This document shows positions 1-8,633 of a DNA stretch of 49,566 bases, in pieces; positions within the stretch are counted from its first letter, which is position 1; each line of letters opens with the position of its first letter. Made by a program: the position numbers and the translations under genes. The DNA comes from Pseudolabrys sp. GTDB taxonomy: Bacteria; Pseudomonadota; Alphaproteobacteria; Rhizobiales; Xanthobacteraceae. The notes beneath the pieces were generated by a model that saw only the letters and a program-made list of their open reading frames with translations, searched no databases and was not told the origin of the DNA. The stretch lies in the NCBI GenBank assembly GCA_019635575.1, contig JAHBZF010000009.1, positions 1 to 49,566 on the forward strand. Reading direction: 5' to 3'.

Positions 1-310
1 TACCGACGGCTTCGTCGAAGTGGACGAGGTGACGTTGCAGGGCGAGACGCGGCGCATCTTCACCGGCTGGATGTTCGCGAGTTCGCCCGGTCTGCATGCG
101 GTCGAGCACCCGATCTACGACGTGTGGCTGACCGATTGCAAAGGCGCCAAGCCCGACGTGACCGCCGAGGCACCGCCGGAGGCGGCGCCGAAGCCGGCCG
201 CGCCGCAGACGCGCCGCCCGGCGCCGCAGCAACAGCAGCAGCGCCGTCCTGCGCCGCAAGCGCAGCAACCGTTCCCGCCGTCGGCATCGCCGCCGCCGTT
301 CCGTCAGTAA
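1..310 (+). CDS. DUF2155 domain protein, C-terminal part (5' end outside window)
   Basis: The reading frame is open from base 2 and runs off the left edge, so only the last 102 residues are visible. The block around GWMFASSPGL, then HPIYDVWLTDC, matches the end of the DUF2155 family, whose members are secreted or periplasmic proteins of unknown function in alphaproteobacteria. After the domain comes a tail of about 50 residues made almost only of Pro, Ala, Gln and Arg, ending PPPFRQ. The gene converges with aat with a gap of 7 bases. In related genomes this gene sits near aat and an NDUFA12-like gene (from memory). No function can be given beyond the family name. Confidence 0.8.
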   Translation, partial: TDGFVEVDEVTLQGETRRIFTGWMFASSPGLHAVEHPIYDVWLTDCKGAKPDVTAEAPPEAAPKPAAPQTRRPAPQQQQQRRPAPQAQQPFPPSASPPPFRQ

Positions 311-317
311 TCGACCG

Positions 318-986
318 TCATTCCCTGATGATCGCCAGCGCCTGCGTGCCGCCGATCTCCGGCGGCAGACGATCGAACGCGGCCTCGCCGGTGAGCGCCT
401 CGGCGAGCAGCGCCTGATAGCGCCGGCGTGGCACCTCGATCGCGCCGAACGATTGCAGGTGGCTGGTGATGAACTGCGTGTCCAGCAACGTGAAACCGCC
501 GGCGATCAGCCGCGCCACCAGATGCACCAGCGCGATCTTCGACGCATCGGTGACGCGGTGGAACATGCTTTCGCCGAAGAACGCGCGGCCGAGCGCGAGA
601 CCGTAGAGTCCGCCGACCAGCGTTTCGCCGTCATAAACCTCGACGCTGTGGCAGGCGCCGCGTTCGGCGAGCGCGACATAGAGCGCGCGGATGCGCTGGT
701 TGATCCAGGTGCGCTCGCGGCCTCGCGCCGCGCCGGCGCAGCCATCGATCACCGCCGGGAAGTCGCGGTCGGTGACAACACGCAAGGCGGTGCCGCGCAC
801 CGTGCGCGCGAGCCGCGCGGGAATATGAAAATCGTCGAGCGGGATGATGCCGCGCTGTTCCGGCTCGACCCAATAGAGCGCCGGGTCGTCCGCGCTCTCC
901 GCCATCGGGAAAATGCCGCAGGCATAGGCTTTCAGCAGCACGTCCGGCGTGATCTCGAAGGATGTGGAGCTGTTGCGGTTCGCCAT
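318..986 (-). CDS. aat: Leucyl/phenylalanyl-tRNA--protein transferase
   Basis: Aat moves Leu or Phe from its tRNA to the N-terminal Arg or Lys of a protein, marking it for ClpS/ClpAP degradation in the N-degron pathway; it is cytosolic. The 222 residues fit the usual short form of the family. Visible family blocks are YACGIFPM near residue 21, [14 protein letters not shown] near 38, the [17 protein letters not shown] stretch in the middle, and [14 protein letters not shown] followed by an IPR-type motif near the end. The start is the ATG giving [12 protein letters not shown], 11 residues before the conserved region. It converges with the DUF2155 gene; the next gene upstream is on the other strand, so it is probably transcribed alone. 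Confidence 0.95.
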   Translation of the reverse strand: MANRNSSTSFEITPDVLLKAYACGIFPMAESADDPALYWVEPEQRGIIPLDDFHIPARLARTVRGTALRVVTDRDFPAVIDGCAGAARGRERTWINQRIRALYVALAERGACHSVEVYDGETLVGGLYGLALGRAFFGESMFHRVTDASKIALVHLVARLIAGGFTLLDTQFITSHLQSFGAIEVPRRRYQALLAEALTGEAAFDRLPPEIGGTQALAIIRE

Positions 987-1177
987 CGGTTCCGTATCGC
1001 GCTTGTTCGGCGGGCATCACAGCGTCGCGTTGCGTGTCGGCACAGGCTTTGCGGCGCGCAGCGTTAACATATCTCTCACCATGTCCGCTGCAAATTGTCG
1101 AAACATTGAACGGCATTTGCCGGTGCCGCGTTGCATGGCCGGGACCTCACGATTGTGGGTCGCATCGGGAGGGAGCC

Positions 1178-1588
1178 ATGGAGCGGGTTGTCGGACATGT
1201 CATGGAGCGTGTTATGGGGACTGCGTACCGGACCAAGGTCCTGCTGGTCGAAGACGAAAGCCTGATTGCCGAACTGGTGACCGAGGTTCTGGAGGAGCAC
1301 GGTTTCGATGTTTGCGCCGTCGCCACCGGGGAAGCGGGGCTGGCCCGCCTCGAGGCGGATATGGGCATCGACGTGCTGTTCACCGACATCAATCTGGCAG
1401 GCGCCATGGACGGCGCGGAACTTGCGCGCCGCGCGCGGGCCTTGCGGCCGGAACTGCCGATCGTCTACGCGTCGGGCCGCCACAATGCCGCGACCATTGC
1501 GCCGCTGGTGTCGCGTTCGCTGTTCCTGAGCAAGCCGTATCGTCCCGAGGACGTCTGCACGCTGCTCGATCGCCTGACGCCGCACTGA
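1178..1588 (+). CDS. Single-domain response regulator
   Basis: A 136-residue protein made of one receiver domain. It shows the acidic pocket in VLLVEDES (residues 21-28), the phospho-acceptor Asp70 in LFTDINLAG, and the conserved Lys in LSKPYRPEDV near the end. The TDINL-type core is common in rhizobial regulators that work with HWE kinases. The start is the ATG after GGGAGGGAG, a strong ribosome site 2-8 bases upstream; the open frame extends further upstream but has no better signal. There is no output domain, so it probably passes phosphate on or acts by protein contact. It converges with the receiver-HWE kinase gene at 1595 with only 6 bases between them, so it may belong functionally with that phosphorelay, although it is transcribed separately. 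Confidence 0.88.
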   Translation: MERVVGHVMERVMGTAYRTKVLLVEDESLIAELVTEVLEEHGFDVCAVATGEAGLARLEADMGIDVLFTDINLAGAMDGAELARRARALRPELPIVYASGRHNAATIAPLVSRSLFLSKPYRPEDVCTLLDRLTPH

Positions 1589-1594
1589 CTTCCG

Positions 1595-2701
1595 CTACGG
1601 CACCGGCTGCAACGGCGCTCGCGGCCGCGTAGTCGCGAACGCGATCTCGATGCGGGTGCCGCGATGATTGGCATCGTGCTCGACCCTGGCGCCGAGCTTG
1701 TCCGCCATCGCCCGCACGATGCGCTGCCCGAGGCCGCTCGACGTCCGCGACGCCGCAACGGTGCCCATGCTCGTGTTCATGCCGACGCCGTCGTCCTCGA
1801 CGCTGACCACCGCGTGGTCGGGGCCTTGCGACCTGAGGCCGACGCGGATCGGACCGCGATTCAAGCCCTTGTCGGACGGGTAGGCGTATTTCAGCGCATT
1901 CATGATCAGTTCGTTGACGATCACGCCGACTGCGACCGCGCGATCCGGATCGGTTTCGACCGGCTCGGCGGCGATGGTGAGATGCGCGAGCTCGTCGCTG
2001 TCCGCCGAGATGCGCAGATCCTCGACCAGCGCGGTGAGATATTGATCGACCGCGACTGACTTGACGTTGTCGGAGGTGTAGAGGCGGCGGTGCACCTGCG
2101 CCACCGCCATGACGCGCGAGGTGGCGTTGATCAGCGCATCCTTCACGTCCTGGCTCGGATTGGCGTTGCCTTGCATTGCCAGCAGCGAGGCGATGAGCTG
2201 CAGCGAATTGCCGACGCGATGGTTGACCTCGCGCAACAGCATCGCGCGTTCGGTCGCCAGCGCCTCGAACCGGTCGCGCGCGGCGCGCACTTCCGCTTCC
2301 GCCGCTTCCTTGGCGCGGCGCATCCGCATCGCCTCGACCGCGGTGGAGAATGCGGCGCGCAGCAGCGGAATGAATTCGCCGGTCGCATCCTTGACGACGA
2401 AATCGAACGCGCCGGCTTTCAGCGCCGCGACCGCGAGCTTGCTGTCCTGCGTGCCGGTGACGAAGATCACCGGCGGATGGTCCGCGTTCTCGTGGATGCG
2501 GGCGAGGGTGGCCATGCCGTCGAGCCCCGGCATGTTCTGGTCGAGTGCGATCACGTCGAAGGTCGGATCGGCCTCTAACTCGCGCAAACCGGTTGCACCG
2601 TCCGGTGCGGTGACGACCTTGATCCCCTCGCGTTCGAGCGCGCGCGAGACCAGCCGGCAGATGCCGGGATCGTCGTCGACGTAAAGGACGTTACGCGGCA
2701 T
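1595..2701 (-). CDS. Hybrid protein: N-terminal receiver plus HWE/HisKA_2-type histidine kinase
   Basis: The 368 residues start with a receiver domain (VLYVDDDPG at 5-13, acceptor Asp54 in ALDQNMPGLDG, Lys in VVKDATG). A coiled segment of about 40 residues rich in Ala, Glu and Arg follows, then a kinase core with the H-box REVNHRVGNSLQ (His161) and an ATPase domain with VIVNELIMNALKYAYP and VEDDGVGM. The H-box and NELIMNALKYA motif are those of the HisKA_2/HWE class typical of rhizobia, not of classical HisKA. There is no membrane segment. It is the third gene of a minus-strand operon, 8 bases after the Rcp1-like regulator. A receiver before a kinase suggests that upstream phosphorylation tunes its activity. 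Partners are inferred from position only. Confidence 0.88.
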   Translation of the reverse strand: MPRNVLYVDDDPGICRLVSRALEREGIKVVTAPDGATGLRELEADPTFDVIALDQNMPGLDGMATLARIHENADHPPVIFVTGTQDSKLAVAALKAGAFDFVVKDATGEFIPLLRAAFSTAVEAMRMRRAKEAAEAEVRAARDRFEALATERAMLLREVNHRVGNSLQLIASLLAMQGNANPSQDVKDALINATSRVMAVAQVHRRLYTSDNVKSVAVDQYLTALVEDLRISADSDELAHLTIAAEPVETDPDRAVAVGVIVNELIMNALKYAYPSDKGLNRGPIRVGLRSQGPDHAVVSVEDDGVGMNTSMGTVAASRTSSGLGQRIVRAMADKLGARVEHDANHRGTRIEIAFATTRPRAPLQPVP

Positions 2702-2709
2702 GCTGTTTC

Positions 2710-3162
2710 TCAGTTTGTGGCCGGGACCTGGATGACCGAGAAGAACAGGCCGAGCTGACGGATCGCGTTGGCGAAGTTTTCGTAGTCCACCGGTTTGGTG
2801 ATGTAGACGTTGCAGCCGAGGTCGTAGCAACGCTGGATCTCGGTGGCGTCGTCGGTGGTGGTCAGGACCACCACTGGAATCCGTTTGAGATGCTCGTTGC
2901 TCTTGACGCGGCCGAGGATATCGACCCCGGTCATGTCCGGCAGATTGAGATCGAGCAGGATCAAGAGCGGTTTGTTCTTGTTGGTGGCGGCGGAGCCGTC
3001 CGGACCGAACAGGAACGAGACTGCATCGGTGCCGTTGGTGAACGGCGTGATTCGGTTGTTGACCCCCGCGCGGCGGATGTTCTTTTCGATGAGGCGCGCG
3101 TGACCCTCGTCATCCTCGATCATGATGATCTCGACGGGTTCCTGCGACATCTTGCTGTTCAT
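2710..3162 (-). CDS. Rcp1-like single-domain response regulator
   Basis: A 150-residue receiver protein with the acidic pair in IMIEDDEGH (13-21), acceptor Asp71 in ILLDLNLPDMTG, the conserved Thr in VVLTTTDD, and Lys in YITKPVDY. The long loop between the second helix and third strand (FLFGPDGSAATNKNKP) and the DLNLP core are features of the Rcp1 group, which often pairs with phytochrome-type or CHASE-type kinases lacking a receiver. Its start codon overlaps the stop of the upstream kinase as ATGA, so the two are probably made together at a fixed ratio. It has no output domain and is the obvious first phosphate acceptor of the kinase encoded just upstream. Confidence 0.92.
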   Translation of the reverse strand: MNSKMSQEPVEIIMIEDDEGHARLIEKNIRRAGVNNRITPFTNGTDAVSFLFGPDGSAATNKNKPLLILLDLNLPDMTGVDILGRVKSNEHLKRIPVVVLTTTDDATEIQRCYDLGCNVYITKPVDYENFANAIRQLGLFFSVIQVPATN

Positions 3163-4664
3163 GCGACGCTCCTCGTGTTTTCGGTCCAGCGCCGGGGCAG
3201 GGTCACCGTGAAGGTGCTACCTTTTCCCAGTTCCGATTTGAGTTTCAGTGTGCCGCCCATGCGGCGTACCAGCGCGCGCACATGGGCGAGGCCGATGCCT
3301 TCGCCCGGTCTGTCCTGCACGCCGGAGCGGCGGAACAGCTCGAACACGCGCTGATGATCGTGCGGATCGATGCCACGGCCGTGATCGGTGACGTCGAACG
3401 ATACATAGGCGGAATTGGCGTGGCCGGTGACGGCGATGCGGTTCGGCTCGTCCGCGCGGCTGTATTTCAGCGCATTGTCGATCAGGTTGGAGAAGATCTG
3501 CTCGATCGCCAGCGTGTCGCTTTCGAGCGGGGGGAGGTCGCCGATCGTGACCTCCGCGCCCTGTTCGGCGGCGCGATGCGCGACCGTCTGACCGATCGAG
3601 CCGAGCATCCCGTTCATGTCGATCGTTTCCGGATTGAACCGGCGCCGGCCTTCGCGCGAGAGCTTGAGCACCGCGTTGATCAGGCGGTCCATCTTGGCGA
3701 TCGAGGTCTTGATGAAGCCGAGTGCTTCGTCGAAATCCTTGCCGAGCGTTTCGACCGGCACGGCCTGCGCCGCCGCATGGGCGTTGAGTTCGTCGAGTTG
3801 CGCGCGCAGCTTGCCGATTTCCTCGAAGATGTCCTTGCGCAGCGCCTCGAGCTCGCTGGTGAAGCCCATGATGTTGACCAGCGGGGAGCGCAGGTCGTGA
3901 CTGACGATATAGGCGAAGCGCTGGATTTCCTCGTTTGCTTCAACGAGGTCCGCAGTGCGGAATTCGACGATGCGTTCGAGATTGGCATTGATGACGGCCA
4001 GCTCCTGGCGCGCCGCTTCGCGCTGAGCAATGTTGCGGCGCATCAGCAGCACGGCGATGCCGCCGACAACGACCACCAGGGCGGCGCCGAGGATGGTGAG
4101 AATGAGCAGCAGGCGGTTGGTGCGTTGCGAGGCTTGGCTGCGTTCGGTGAGCAGCCGCCCTTCGTCATCGATCAGTTTCTCGATCTGCTGGCGCAGATTG
4201 TTCATGAATGTGCGCCCGGTGTCGCCCAGAACGACCGAGCGGGCGTCTTCGATTCGTCCGGCCTTGGCGAGCTCGATGGTTTGATCCATCTCCGCGAATT
4301 TCTGGTTCATCGTCCGTTCGATGAGGTCGATCTCGCTTTTGCGGGTCGGATTGTCGGCCGTCTGTTCGCGCAACAGCCGAAGTTGTTCTTCCGCCTGCGG
4401 GCCGGCTTCGTTGTAGTCGTCGAGATAGCGGGCTGCATTCGTGAACAGATAACCGCGCTGTCCGGCTTCGGCGCGCCGCATGTTCAAGAGAACGTTGGAC
4501 ATCATGTCCTGAACGCGCAGCGTATGAGCGACGGAGCGGGCGTCGTCGGTTGCGCGATCCACCAGCCAAAGCGTGCCGACGCTGATCCCGATCAACAGCG
4601 CGAACCCCGCGAGCAGCAGCAGGGGTTGGGTTAGGTTGCGATCGGTGGAAAGCGACGTGGGCAT
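3159..4664 (-). CDS. Membrane sensor histidine kinase with CHASE3-like periplasmic domain
   Basis: The 501 residues hold a first membrane helix (about 14-35), a periplasmic all-helical region (about 38-182) with NMRRAEAGQRGYLFT, the hallmark of CHASE3 sensors, a second membrane helix (183-208), a coiled linker, and a HisKA domain with SHDLRSPLVNIMGF (His256). The HATPase domain follows, with IFSNLIDNALKYS, VTDHGRGID and GIGLAHVRALV. The ligand of CHASE3 domains is unknown. A frame upstream extends to 4757, but MPTSLSTDRN just before the first helix is the sensible start. It heads the three-gene operon and overlaps the next gene by 4 bases. Confidence 0.92.
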   Translation of the reverse strand: MPTSLSTDRNLTQPLLLLAGFALLIGISVGTLWLVDRATDDARSVAHTLRVQDMMSNVLLNMRRAEAGQRGYLFTNAARYLDDYNEAGPQAEEQLRLLREQTADNPTRKSEIDLIERTMNQKFAEMDQTIELAKAGRIEDARSVVLGDTGRTFMNNLRQQIEKLIDDEGRLLTERSQASQRTNRLLLILTILGAALVVVVGGIAVLLMRRNIAQREAARQELAVINANLERIVEFRTADLVEANEEIQRFAYIVSHDLRSPLVNIMGFTSELEALRKDIFEEIGKLRAQLDELNAHAAAQAVPVETLGKDFDEALGFIKTSIAKMDRLINAVLKLSREGRRRFNPETIDMNGMLGSIGQTVAHRAAEQGAEVTIGDLPPLESDTLAIEQIFSNLIDNALKYSRADEPNRIAVTGHANSAYVSFDVTDHGRGIDPHDHQRVFELFRRSGVQDRPGEGIGLAHVRALVRRMGGTLKLKSELGKGSTFTVTLPRRWTENTRSVA

Positions 4665-4789
4665 AAAACCTATGTCAAATGACACATCATGCGAAAGATG
4701 CACGGCGCGCTGTTCTGCGCGCGCGTCATTAATATGATACCGGCGGTTAGCCGGCAAATGCGGAAATAATAGGTCGAAGCCGTCGGATT

Positions 4790-4841
4790 TTATTGATCGC
4801 GTTTTTCCGGGCGCGACCGGTATCCGCGCGTGAGAAGCGCT
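4790..4841. repeat. Diverged third copy of a short 3'-end repeat
   Basis: This stretch resembles the two 57-base repeats at 14774 and 24744: a TCGCGTTT part, a GCGACCGGTATCC core and a GAAGCGCT end in the same order. It ends directly at the stop codon of accC. Read on the minus strand the core folds as GCGCG / CGCGC around GATACCGGT, where the other copies have GCGAA / TTCGC. The identity is lower than between the other two, so membership is an inference. Confidence 0.5.
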
Positions 4842-6194
4842 CTACGCGCCGACCGCACCACGGGCCAGGAACTGTTCCAGCCAGTGGATGTGATAGTCGC
4901 CGTCGATGATGTCGGTTTCCCGGACCAGCGCGCGATGCAGCGCGGCGGTGGTTTCGATGCCGTCGACCACCAGTTCGTCGAGCGCGCGCTTGAGCCGCAT
5001 CAGGCATTCGGTGCGGGTGTTGCCGTGGACGATCAGCTTGGCGGCGAGCGAGTCGTAATAGGGTGGGATCGTATAGCCCTGATAGACAGCGGAATCGACG
5101 CGGATGCCGAGCCCGCCCGGCGCGTGATAGTGCAGGATCTTGCCGGGCGAGGGCCGGAACGATACCGGGTTCTCGGCATTGATGCGGCACTCGATGGCGT
5201 GACCGTGGAACCGTACATCCTTCTGCGTCAGCGATAGCCGTGCGCCGGCGGCGACGCGGATCTGCTCGAAGATCAAGTCGATGCCGGTGATCGCTTCGGT
5301 CACCGGATGCTCGACCTGGATGCGGGTGTTCATCTCGATGAAATAGAACTTGCCGTCCTCGTACAGGAATTCGACCGTTCCGACGCCGAGATAGTTGAGT
5401 TCGCGCATCGCCTTGGCGACGACTTCGCCGATCTGCTGACGCTCGGTCGCGTTGAGCGCGGGGGAGTGGGCTTCTTCCCAGACTTTCTGGTGGCGGCGCT
5501 GCAGCGAGCAGTCGCGTTCGCCGAGATGCACCGCCTTGCCGTGGCCGTCGCCGAGCACCTGGATCTCGATGTGGCGCGGCTTCTGCAGATATTTTTCCAG
5601 ATAGACGGCGTCATTACCGAACGCCGCCTTGGCTTCTGCGCGCGCGGTGGCGAGCGCGGTCGGCAGTTCCTCGGGGGTGAGCGCGACCTTCATGCCGCGG
5701 CCGCCGCCGCCGGCGGTGGCCTTCACCAGCACAGGGAACCCGATGTCGTTGGCGACCGCCAGGGCCTCGGCGTCGGAGCCGATGCCGCCTTCGGAGCCGG
5801 GCACGACCGGAATGCCGAGGCGCTTCGCCGTGCGCTTGGCCTCGATTTTGTCGCCCATGATGCGGACGTGTTCCGGCTTCGGCCCGATGAAGGAGATGCC
5901 GTGGTCGGTGAGGATTTCGGCGAAGCGCGCGTTCTCTGACAGGAAGCCGTAACCCGGATGCACCGCATCCGCGCCGGTGATCTCGCAGGCGGCGAGCACG
6001 GCCGGGATATTCAGATAGCTGTCCTTCGCGGCGGGCGGGCCGATGCACACGCTCTCGTCGGCGAAGCGAACGTGCATGGCGTCCGCGTCGGCGGTGGAAT
6101 GCACCGCGACCGTCGGAATGCCGAGTTCCTTGCAGGCGCGGATCACCCGCATGGCGATCTCGCCGCGGTTGGCGATGAGGATCTTGTCGAACAT
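4842..6194 (-). CDS. accC: Acetyl-CoA carboxylase, biotin carboxylase subunit
   Basis: AccC uses ATP and bicarbonate to carboxylate biotin carried by AccB, the first step of malonyl-CoA and fatty acid synthesis. The 450 residues are the normal length. Visible marks: FDKILIANRGEIAMRVIRA at the start, HPGYGFLSEN near 79-88, MGDKIEAK near 113-120, the glycine-rich ATP loop GGGGRGMKV at 162-170, RDCSLQRRHQKVWEEAHSP in the middle, and EMNTRIQVEHPVTE with the catalytic Arg. It follows accB with a 21-base gap and very likely shares its mRNA; aroQ-accB-accC form one operon. A repeat lies directly behind its stop codon. Confidence 0.98.
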   Translation of the reverse strand: MFDKILIANRGEIAMRVIRACKELGIPTVAVHSTADADAMHVRFADESVCIGPPAAKDSYLNIPAVLAACEITGADAVHPGYGFLSENARFAEILTDHGISFIGPKPEHVRIMGDKIEAKRTAKRLGIPVVPGSEGGIGSDAEALAVANDIGFPVLVKATAGGGGRGMKVALTPEELPTALATARAEAKAAFGNDAVYLEKYLQKPRHIEIQVLGDGHGKAVHLGERDCSLQRRHQKVWEEAHSPALNATERQQIGEVVAKAMRELNYLGVGTVEFLYEDGKFYFIEMNTRIQVEHPVTEAITGIDLIFEQIRVAAGARLSLTQKDVRFHGHAIECRINAENPVSFRPSPGKILHYHAPGGLGIRVDSAVYQGYTIPPYYDSLAAKLIVHGNTRTECLMRLKRALDELVVDGIETTAALHRALVRETDIIDGDYHIHWLEQFLARGAVGA

Positions 6195-6215
6195 GCGTTG
6201 GTCCGCCTGAGACTC

Positions 6216-6746
6216 TTACTCGATGATCAGCAGGGGCTCGCCGAACTCGACCGGCTGGCCATCTTCGAACAGGATCTGCGTCACGGTGCCGGCGCGCGGC
6301 GCCGGAATCTGGTTCATGGTCTTCATCGCCTCGACGATCAGCAGCGTCTGGCCCGCTTTCACATGAGTACCGATCTCGATGAACGGCTTGGCGCCCGGTT
6401 CGGGCGCGCCATAGGCGGTGCCGACCATCGGCGAGGTGACGACGCCCGGATGCTTTGCTGGGTCGACGGAGCCGGCCGTTGCTTCGGCGATCGGTTGCGC
6501 CGTCACCGGGCGGGCGACCGCAGCCACGGCAGCGGCCGGCGCCACGGCGACGGCGGTGCGCGCGACGCGCACGCGGCTGCCGTCGATCTCGATCTCGGTG
6601 AGGCCGGTCTCGTTGAGCAGATCGGCGAGTTCAAGGATCAGCGCGCGATTCACGCCGCTGCTGCTGGTCCTTTGCGGAGCGACCTTTTGCGGTGCGGCTT
6701 TCGGTGCCTTGGTTTTGGACTTTTTCGCCATTTTCTTCTCGGCCAT
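6216..6746 (-). CDS. accB: Biotin carboxyl carrier protein of acetyl-CoA carboxylase
   Basis: AccB carries biotin between AccC and the carboxyltransferase. The 176 residues have a Lys-rich start ([13 protein letters not shown]), a short N-terminal domain with [20 protein letters not shown], an Ala/Pro/Val-rich hinge (about 64-95), and the biotinyl domain with the EAMKTMN motif (biotin on Lys142) and a matching half repeat to LLIIE. The start chosen is the ATG at 6744-6746; an ATG five codons later also fits and has GAGAAGAAA before it. The longer open frame to 7112 overlaps aroQ and is not real. It lies 17 bases after aroQ and 21 bases before accC. Confidence 0.97.
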   Translation of the reverse strand: MAEKKMAKKSKTKAPKAAPQKVAPQRTSSSGVNRALILELADLLNETGLTEIEIDGSRVRVARTAVAVAPAAAVAAVARPVTAQPIAEATAGSVDPAKHPGVVTSPMVGTAYGAPEPGAKPFIEIGTHVKAGQTLLIVEAMKTMNQIPAPRAGTVTQILFEDGQPVEFGEPLLIIE

Positions 6747-6763
6747 GTCCGGTCTCGTCACTC

Positions 6764-7231
6764 TCAGTGTTTGGCGGCGCCGGCGAGGCCGGCGATCGCG
6801 GTGATGGCCAGCGTGTAGCTCGCGGTCCCGAGCCCGCAGATCACGCCGGTGGCGGCCCGCGAGATCAGCGAGTTGTGCCGAAATTCCTCGCGGGCGTGAA
6901 TATTGGTGATGTGCACTTCGATGGTCGGCAGGCGAACCGACAGCAGCGCATCGAGGATCGCCACCGAGGTGGTGGTGTAACCGCCGGCATTGAGGATGAT
7001 GCCGGCCGCATCCCTGACCTTGGCCTCCTGGATCCAGTTGACGAGTTCGCCTTCCAGATTGGACTGGTGGCAGACCACGTCGAAGCCCTGCGCCTTGCCG
7101 GCCTCGCGGCAAATCTGATCGAGGTCGGCGAGGGTGGTATGCCCGTATTTTTCGGGTTCCCGCGTGCCGAGCAGGTTCAGATTGGGGCCATTCAGAACGT
7201 AAATGGGCCTGTTGTGGACGGTTTTGGCCAT
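6764..7231 (-). CDS. aroQ: Type II 3-dehydroquinate dehydratase
   Basis: This enzyme converts 3-dehydroquinate to 3-dehydroshikimate in the shikimate pathway. The 155 residues match the small dodecameric type II family. Visible motifs are [20 protein letters not shown] with the active Arg24 and Tyr29, [31 protein letters not shown], and [18 protein letters not shown]-type residues with the catalytic His. The ATG giving MAKTVHNRP is the start; the same frame stays open to 7903 inside the neighbouring ligase gene, which is chance. It leads the operon with accB and accC, a common arrangement in rhizobia. Confidence 0.97.
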   Translation of the reverse strand: MAKTVHNRPIYVLNGPNLNLLGTREPEKYGHTTLADLDQICREAGKAQGFDVVCHQSNLEGELVNWIQEAKVRDAAGIILNAGGYTTTSVAILDALLSVRLPTIEVHITNIHAREEFRHNSLISRAATGVICGLGTASYTLAITAIAGLAGAAKH

Positions 7232-7359
7232 GGACTCAGTCGGAGTGGGCTTTGGATCGGGCGCTTTATAGGGGGCCTTGGCCCCTCGGTCTATGTCGCC
7301 GGCCGAGCCCTGCCAAGGCTGGTCGGGCTTGGCCAAAGGCCGTCTCCGGGGTGGGACAG

Positions 7360-7377
7360 GCGGGCGCCACCGCCCGC
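7360..7377 (-). terminator. Hairpin behind the YbdK-like gene
   Basis: GCGGGCG, loop CCAC, CGCCCGC forms a perfect 7-bp stem 11 bases behind the stop codon of the ligase gene. The small palindrome GAAACAGTTTC overlaps that stop codon at 7380-7390. No T-run follows on the minus strand, so it is a weak terminator at best. The rest of the 157-base gap up to aroQ shows nothing else. Confidence 0.3.
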
Positions 7378-7388
7378 TTGAAACAGTT

Positions 7389-8528
7389 TCAGGCCGCGGC
7401 CCGGCCCGGCCCGGCGCAGGCCACGGTCTCGGCGGCGGCCCAGTCCACCACGTCCTTGAGCGCGGAGGCGCGCTGCCGCCCGGCGGCGCGCGCCGCCTGG
7501 TAGATGCGGATCTGTTCGTCGGCGCTGGTGCCGTCACGCAGGATCGCCCCGGCGCGGGCGATCTCGCGCTGGCAGCCGAGCGCGGCGATATCCTCGTCGA
7601 TGAAGTCGAGAATCTCGTCGAGCCATTCGCGCGCCGTGACCGACACGCGCCGGAACGGATCGACGAACACGGCGTGGATGCCGTAGCGCTGCGCGTGCCA
7701 TTTGTTCTCGACGGTGATGGCGCGGCCGACCCGGTCGAAGCCGGAATTGAGCGCGCGGTCGTTGTCGAGCGCGCGCACCAGGCAGCGGAACAGCGCGGCG
7801 ACCGCGAGCGCATCCTCGAGCCGCGTACAGCTATCGGCGATGCGCAGTTCGAGCGTCGGGTAACGCATCGAAGGCCGGATCGCCCACCAGATGTAGCTGG
7901 CATCGGGAATGATGTCGGCGCGCGTCAGCGCCGCGACGAATTCGTCGTAATCCGCCTGTTCGTGAAACAGTTCGGGTAGTCCCGTGCGCGGCAGTTCGTC
8001 ATAGGCGGCGAGCCGATAGCCGTGCAGGCCGGTGCGATGCGTCTGCCAGAACGGCGAGGAGGTCGACAAGGCAAGCAGCAGCGGCAGATAGGGCATGACC
8101 CGCTTCATCAGGTCGACGCGGATCGACGGGTCGGGCAGGCCGACATGCACGTGCAGGCCGCACAGCATGTTGCGCAGACCGATGATGCCGAGATCGCTGA
8201 CGATGCCCTTGTAGCGGTCGCCGGGCGTGACCGTCTGCTCCGGCCACACCGCGAGCGGGAACGTGCCCATGGCGGCGATGCCGAGCTTGCGTGCGGCGGC
8301 TTCCTCCGCGAGCGCCGTGCGATAGCCGGTGAGGTGCGTGCGTGCTTCGTCGAGCGTCGCGCAGACGGGCGTCACCGCCTCGACCTGCGATTGCAGCATC
8401 TCGGTCATCACGTTGCCGCCGAGCCGCTTCTTGATGCTGGCCAGAAACGTCCTGTCGGCGCGCGTGATGGCGCGCCGCGAGCGGGCGTCAAATACGAAAT
8501 ATTCTTCTTCGAGTCCGATCGAATACAT
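7389..8528 (-). CDS. Carboxylate-amine ligase of the YbdK / GCS2 family
   Basis: The 379 residues belong to the glutamate-cysteine ligase 2 superfamily. Visible marks are YSIGLEEEYFVFD at the start with the metal-binding Glu cluster, the conserved GLHVHVG block in the middle, WAIRPSMRYPTLELRIADSC with catalytic Arg and Glu residues, and ENKWHAQRYGI. Members such as YbdK show weak gamma-glutamylcysteine ligase activity in vitro; the true substrate is not known. The chosen start is the ATG nine residues before EEEYF; a TTG 19 codons upstream is possible, and neither has a clear ribosome site. It stands between the DsbA-like gene and aroQ, with 157 bases to aroQ, and has no obvious link to either. 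Confidence 0.88.
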   Translation of the reverse strand: MYSIGLEEEYFVFDARSRRAITRADRTFLASIKKRLGGNVMTEMLQSQVEAVTPVCATLDEARTHLTGYRTALAEEAAARKLGIAAMGTFPLAVWPEQTVTPGDRYKGIVSDLGIIGLRNMLCGLHVHVGLPDPSIRVDLMKRVMPYLPLLLALSTSSPFWQTHRTGLHGYRLAAYDELPRTGLPELFHEQADYDEFVAALTRADIIPDASYIWWAIRPSMRYPTLELRIADSCTRLEDALAVAALFRCLVRALDNDRALNSGFDRVGRAITVENKWHAQRYGIHAVFVDPFRRVSVTAREWLDEILDFIDEDIAALGCQREIARAGAILRDGTSADEQIRIYQAARAAGRQRASALKDVVDWAAAETVACAGPGRAAA

Positions 8529-8633
8529 GAGGTCCGGAACTGTGGGGTGCGGGAAAACGCTATCCCGCCCCAAAAGTTCCCGCAATCGATCGGAGAATTT
8601 TACAGATCGCGCTGTGGGTTAGCAGACGATTTT

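Noticed and set aside
3282-4634. 450-codon plus-strand frame opposite the CHASE3-like kinase
   Set aside because: Shadow of a clear kinase gene; no motif and no ribosome site.
6764-7903. Apparent long N-terminal extension of aroQ
   Set aside because: The frame runs back through the intergenic gap into the YbdK-like gene; only the last 155 residues look like the enzyme, with a normal start.
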